12,456 nt of DNA from contig DVJG01000175.1 of the NCBI GenBank assembly GCA_018710805.1, positions 1 to 12,456 on the forward strand, written 5' to 3'. The translations under genes were made by a program, and so were the position numbers. Below, in pieces: positions 9,633 through 12,456 of the stretch (positions are counted from its first letter, which is position 1; each line of letters begins with the position of its first letter). The notes below the pieces were generated by a model. That model made no database searches and was not told where the DNA came from. It saw only the letters and a program-made list of their open reading frames with translations. The DNA is from Candidatus Faecousia faecipullorum. Lineage in GTDB: Bacteria; Bacillota; Clostridia; Oscillospirales; Oscillospiraceae.

Positions 9633-10355
9633 TTAGAATTGATTTTTTACGGTGGTTCCGATCTGCTCCCCCTGGACCACCCGGAGAATGCTGTTTTCCG
9701 TGTCCAGTCCGAAACAGACCATAGTCATATCGTTGTCCATGGCAAGGGCCATGGCGGTGATGTCCGTGGCTTTGAGGTTCTTTGCCAGGGCATCCGCATA
9801 GGTCAGCTGGGTATAGCGAACTGCGTTGGGATCCTTCTGAGGGTCGGCGGAATAGATGGCGTCCACGTTCTTCGCCATTAAAATGGCGTCCGCCTCGATT
9901 TCCACGCCGCGAAGAACCGCGCCCGTGTCGGTGGAGAAATAGGGGTTTCCGGTGCCTGCGGCGAAGAGGACCACCTTGCCTTCATTTAAGTATCGCTCGG
10001 CGGTGTCCCGGGTATAGTACTCGGCGAATTTGTTCATCTCCACAGCGGAGAGAATTCTGGCGTCCACGCCGTGTTTTTCCAGGGCGTCCGCCACGGCGAT
10101 GGCGTTCATGACGGTGCCCAGCATACCCATGGAATCCGCATGGGAGCGCTGCATATGATCCGCACCGTCTTTGACACCCCGCCAGAAGTTGCCTGCGCCG
10201 ATGACAAGGCCGACCTGAACTCCCAGGTCCACACAAGTCTTGATGGAATCGCAGAGCTTGTTCACGATGGCAAAATCCAGTCCCCGGTGTTTGTCCCCGG
10301 CCAGGGCTTCACCGCTGACTTTCAGAAGAACGCGCTTATACTCGATGGTAGGCAT
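9633..10355 (-). CDS. pyrH: UMP kinase
   Basis: Phosphorylates UMP to UDP in pyrimidine nucleotide synthesis; bacterial hexameric enzyme of the amino-acid-kinase fold. The 240 residues are typical. Motifs: KVSGEAL (12-18), the phosphate loop GAGNFWRG (53-60), AGTGNPYFSTDTGA, KNVDAIYSADP for the nucleotide site, and ATDITAMALAMDN. The loop has Ala at position 54 where E. coli and Bacillus have Gly (GGGN). The ATG at 10355 is preceded by AAAGGAG about 11 bases away. It is the first gene of the minus-strand operon, with a good promoter about 30 bases upstream. In Bacillus, tsf and rpsB precede pyrH; here they are absent and glnS diverges instead. Confidence 0.97.
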   Translation of the reverse strand: MPTIEYKRVLLKVSGEALAGDKHRGLDFAIVNKLCDSIKTCVDLGVQVGLVIGAGNFWRGVKDGADHMQRSHADSMGMLGTVMNAIAVADALEKHGVDARILSAVEMNKFAEYYTRDTAERYLNEGKVVLFAAGTGNPYFSTDTGAVLRGVEIEADAILMAKNVDAIYSADPQKDPNAVRYTQLTYADALAKNLKATDITAMALAMDNDMTMVCFGLDTENSILRVVQGEQIGTTVKNQF

Positions 10356-10388
10356 CTAATCTGTCACTCCTTTTCTTTATCGTCTCCT

Positions 10389-10417
10389 ATTTTACCGTAT
10401 CGGCAGCGAATTGACAA
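10389..10417 (-). promoter_or_regulatory. Sigma-A-type promoter for the pyrH-polC operon
   Basis: On the minus strand TTGTCA (10412-10417) and TAAAAT (10389-10394) are separated by exactly 17 bases. This would start transcription near 10382 and leave a leader of under 30 bases before pyrH. AT-rich DNA with a palindrome lies immediately upstream. No other promoter of this quality was noticed in the operon gaps. Confidence 0.8.
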
Positions 10418-10423
10418 CCATAA

Positions 10424-10443
10424 AATTTAAGATTTCTTAAATT
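10424..10443. promoter_or_regulatory. Palindrome just upstream of the pyrH -35 box (candidate operator or UP element)
   Basis: AATTTAAG-ATTT-CTTAAATT is a perfect inverted repeat with eight-base arms. It lies six bases upstream of the pyrH -35 hexamer, in the position of an UP element or activator site. The AT-rich composition makes a chance palindrome more likely than for a GC-rich one. I recognise no specific regulator box. Confidence 0.4.
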
Positions 10444-10510
10444 GTTTTCGTAAAATTTACAATCACCCGTCACGTTTTTGCTTTTCCATGGGATGGGCCT
10501 GAAATTGTGA

Positions 10511-10539
10511 TTGCAAACTGGGACAGTTTGGTTTATAAT
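10511..10539 (+). promoter_or_regulatory. Sigma-A-type promoter for glnS
   Basis: TTGCAA (10511-10516) and a consensus TATAAT (10534-10539) are separated by 17 bases. Transcription would start near 10546, about 28 bases before the glnS ATG. The leader is too short for a T-box or riboswitch. The TTG of the -35 box is in frame with glnS but is not a credible start. Confidence 0.82.
10514..10530. promoter_or_regulatory. Palindrome within the glnS promoter (candidate repressor operator)
   Basis: CAAACTG-GGA-CAGTTTG is a perfect 17-base inverted repeat overlapping the end of the -35 box and most of the spacer. Since it lies upstream of the likely transcription start it would act as DNA, not RNA. 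A protein bound here would block RNA polymerase. No regulator is identified. Confidence 0.45.
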
Positions 10540-10573
10540 AACAGAAATTTCCCAAGAAGAGAGGAGCTTTCCC

Positions 10574-12253
10574 ATGGCTGAAACCACTGAAAGCAAAAAT
10601 TTTATACACGCCTTTATTGAAGAGGACATTGCCCCCGGCGGGCAGTTCGAAGGTCAGACCGTTCACACCCGGTTCCCGCCGGAGCCCAACGGCTATCTGC
10701 ATATCGGCCACTGCAAGGCCCTCATCATCGATTTTGGCACCGCCGAGAAGTTCGGCGGAATCTGCAACCTCCGCATGGACGACACCAACCCCACCAAGGA
10801 GGACGTGGAGTTTGTGGAGGCCATTCAGGAGGACATCCACTGGCTGGGCTTTGACTGGGGTGATCGGTTCTTCTACGGTTCCGATTATTTTGAGAAGGAC
10901 TATGAGTACGCCGTGGAGCTCATTAAAAAGGGCCTGGCCTATGTCTGTGAGCTGACCCCTGAGCAGTTCAAGGAGTACCGCGGCGACGTGGACACCCCTG
11001 CCAAGTCTCCCTGGCGGGACCGTCCCATTGAGGAGAGCCTGGACCTCTTTGCCAGAATGCGGGCAGGTGAATTTGAAGACAACCAGTACACCCTCCGGGC
11101 CAAAATCGACCTGGCCTCCGGCAACTTCAATATGCGCGACCCGGTTATCTACCGCATCCGCCATATGCACCATCATCGCCAGGGCGACAAGTGGTGCATC
11201 TACCCCATGTACGACTTTGCCCATCCCATTCAGGACGCGCTGGAAGGCATTACCCACTCCCTGTGCTCTCTGGAATTTGAGAACCATCGCCCCCTCTATA
11301 ACTGGGTGGTGGAAAACGTCTCCGTTCCCCACCATCCCCGGCAGATCGAGTTTGCCCGTCTGGGTATCGACCACACGGTGCTCAGCAAGCGCAAGCTCCG
11401 GGCCTTGGTGGAAAACGGCTACGTCTCCGGCTGGGACGATCCCAGAATGCCCACGCTCTGCGGTCTCCGCCGCCGGGGCTACACCCCCGCCTCCATCCGG
11501 GCCTTCTGCGACCGGGTGGGCGTCGCCAAGAGCCCCAACACCATTGAGTTCGGTTTCCTGGAGCACTGCCTGCGGGAAGACCTGAACGAAACCGCTCAGC
11601 GGGTCATGGCGGTTCTGAAGCCCGTGAAGCTCACCATCACCAACTACCCCGAGGGTCAGAGCGAAGTCTTCGAGGTTGAAAACAACCCCAACGATCCGGA
11701 AGCCGGCACCCGGCCTGTGACTTTCTCCCGGAACCTGTGGATTGAAGCCGACGACTTCCTGGCAGAGCCTATTCCCAAGTTTAAGCGTCTGTATCCCCAG
11801 GGCCCCGAATGCCGCCTGAAAGGTGCCTACCTCATTACCTGCACCGGATGCGTCACCGATGAGAATGGCAATGTGGTAGAGGTCCTCGCCACCTATGACC
11901 CCGACAGCAAGGGCGGCAACCCCGCCGACGGCCGGAAGGTCAAGGGTGCCACCATTCACTGGGTGGACGCGGAAAACTGCGCCGACGCCGAGGTCCGGCA
12001 GTACGATAACCTCTTCAGCGATCCCGACCCCGACGCCGCCGGCAAGGATTTCCTGGCCTGTCTGAACCCCAACTCCCTGGAGGTCCTCACCGGATGCAAG
12101 GTGGAGGCCAGCCTGAAAGACGCCAAGGCCCCTGCTTCCTATCAGTTCATGCGTCTGGGCTACTTCTGCCCCGACAGCAAAGACTGCACTGCGGAGCATT
12201 TGGTGTTCAACCGTTCCGTCAGCCTCAAGGACAGCTTCAAGCCCGGCAAGTAA
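10574..12253 (+). CDS. glnS: Glutaminyl-tRNA synthetase
   Basis: Class I synthetase charging tRNA-Gln with glutamine using ATP. From the ATG at 10574 the product is 559 residues (E. coli 554). It follows the E. coli protein along its length: PPEPNGYLHIGH with the HIGH signature at 43-46, NLRMDDTNP, WCIYPMYDF (208-215), EGITHSLCSLEF, the KMSKS-equivalent VLSKRKL (269-275), GWDDPRMPT, then the C-terminal anticodon-binding beta barrels with DPADGRKVKG-like NPADGRKVKG. GlnRS motifs distinguish it from GltX. The start is chosen because GAGGAG lies seven bases upstream; any in-frame start at 10511 would precede the predicted transcription start. It is transcribed alone, divergent from pyrH, and closed by a strong terminator. 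Many Bacillota lack GlnRS and rely on GatCAB, so presence here is a lineage trait or an acquired gene. Confidence 0.97.
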   Translation: MAETTESKNFIHAFIEEDIAPGGQFEGQTVHTRFPPEPNGYLHIGHCKALIIDFGTAEKFGGICNLRMDDTNPTKEDVEFVEAIQEDIHWLGFDWGDRFFYGSDYFEKDYEYAVELIKKGLAYVCELTPEQFKEYRGDVDTPAKSPWRDRPIEESLDLFARMRAGEFEDNQYTLRAKIDLASGNFNMRDPVIYRIRHMHHHRQGDKWCIYPMYDFAHPIQDALEGITHSLCSLEFENHRPLYNWVVENVSVPHHPRQIEFARLGIDHTVLSKRKLRALVENGYVSGWDDPRMPTLCGLRRRGYTPASIRAFCDRVGVAKSPNTIEFGFLEHCLREDLNETAQRVMAVLKPVKLTITNYPEGQSEVFEVENNPNDPEAGTRPVTFSRNLWIEADDFLAEPIPKFKRLYPQGPECRLKGAYLITCTGCVTDENGNVVEVLATYDPDSKGGNPADGRKVKGATIHWVDAENCADAEVRQYDNLFSDPDPDAAGKDFLACLNPNSLEVLTGCKVEASLKDAKAPASYQFMRLGYFCPDSKDCTAEHLVFNRSVSLKDSFKPGK

Positions 12254-12261
12254 AGATTTCA

Positions 12262-12290
12262 GGTCCGCTGCAAACGCAGCGGACCTTTTT
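12262..12290 (+). terminator. Intrinsic terminator of glnS
   Basis: GGTCCGCTGC and GCAGCGGACC form a perfect 10-bp stem with an AAAC loop, followed directly by TTTTT and then CTTT. It begins eight bases after the glnS stop. It should separate glnS from the next gene. Confidence 0.95.
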
Positions 12291-12291
12291 C

Positions 12292-12320
12292 TTTACATTT
12301 TCCACATTTTGCTGTATCAT
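12292..12320 (+). promoter_or_regulatory. Probable promoter of the downstream membrane-protein gene
   Basis: TTTACA (12292-12297) and TATCAT (12315-12320) are separated by 17 bases. The -35 box begins one base after the T-run of the glnS terminator. Transcription would start near 12327. Confidence 0.65.
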
Positions 12321-12349
12321 AAAAGCAACCGTTATCAGGAGGGAACGAT

Positions 12350-12456
12350 ATGCTGACAAAAGACATTCGCCGCATTGCGCGGGAACACATGAAAGGCAGC
12401 TGGGGACTTTCCATCGGCGTGGCAGCCATTGCCTGCCTTCTGGGCGGGCTGCTGGT
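12350..12456 (+). CDS. N-terminus of a predicted membrane protein (cut by window edge)
   Basis: ATG at 12350 with AGGAGG seven bases upstream opens a frame of 35 codons that continues past the window. It reads MLTKDIRRIAREHMKGSW and then a hydrophobic run (GLSIGVAAIACLLGGLLV) that looks like a first membrane helix. A short basic amphipathic start with an ARE..KG.W pattern before a helix resembles the opening of DUF975-type multi-spanning membrane proteins, but this is a guess from few residues. It has its own promoter after the glnS terminator, so it is not in the glnS transcript. Confidence 0.75.
   Translation, partial: MLTKDIRRIAREHMKGSWGLSIGVAAIACLLGGLL

Noticed and set aside
8978..9724. 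248-residue plus-strand ORF
   Set aside because: It is antisense to frr and its flanks. The hydrophobic-looking translation results from the complementary strand of a charged helical protein.
10511..10573. N-terminal extension of GlnRS from a TTG at 10511
   Set aside because: The TTG is the -35 hexamer, and the stretch includes the TATAAT box. GAGGAG and ATG at 10574 give the expected GlnRS N-terminus.
10356..10573. T-box or riboswitch upstream of glnS or pyrH
   Set aside because: The predicted leaders are under 30 bases on either side, and no T-box or terminator-like fold is present.
10463..12199. 578-residue minus-strand ORF
   Set aside because: It is codon-aligned antisense to glnS, whose motifs are complete; it is a shadow caused by the absence of TTA, CTA and TCA codons.

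Overview
The window looks like a chromosomal housekeeping segment from a fairly GC-rich member of the Clostridia, perhaps Oscillospiraceae-like (Bacillota). The main evidence is a Gram-positive PolC-type replicative polymerase with PHP and inserted proofreading domains. It lies at the end of a pyrH-frr-uppS-cdsA-dxr-rseP-ispG-polC gene string, which is the clostridial version of the Bacillus cluster (Bacillus has proS where ispG sits here). Codon use is strongly G/C-ending. The family-level placement is inference.

Layout: almost everything from 1 to 10355 is one minus-strand operon, transcribed right to left. It starts from a well-formed sigma-A-type promoter at 10389-10417 and reads pyrH (UMP kinase), frr (ribosome recycling factor), uppS (undecaprenyl diphosphate synthase), cdsA (CDP-diacylglycerol synthase), dxr (DXP reductoisomerase), rseP (site-2 protease), ispG (HMBPP synthase) and polC, which runs off the left edge without its last ~100 codons. 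Junctions are tight: ATGA overlap, or stop codons embedded in Shine-Dalgarno sequences. There are two exceptions: a 150-bp frr-uppS gap holding two perfect hairpins, and a 78-bp dxr-rseP gap holding a possible 25-codon ORF.

Divergent from pyrH, on the plus strand, is glnS (glutaminyl-tRNA synthetase). It has its own promoter (10511-10539) and a strong intrinsic terminator (12262-12290). Directly after that terminator a further promoter and ribosome binding site lead into the first 35 codons of a membrane protein cut by the right edge.

Functionally, the operon combines nucleotide supply (PyrH), translation recycling (Frr), isoprenoid and lipid-carrier synthesis (Dxr, IspG, UppS), phospholipid synthesis (CdsA), membrane proteolysis (RseP) and DNA replication (PolC), all under one visible promoter. 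I see no mobile element, CRISPR array, RNA gene, phage gene or defence system. The least explained features are in the pyrH/glnS divergent region: a perfect palindrome inside the glnS core promoter and another just upstream of the pyrH -35 box. I found no convincing undescribed multi-gene system.
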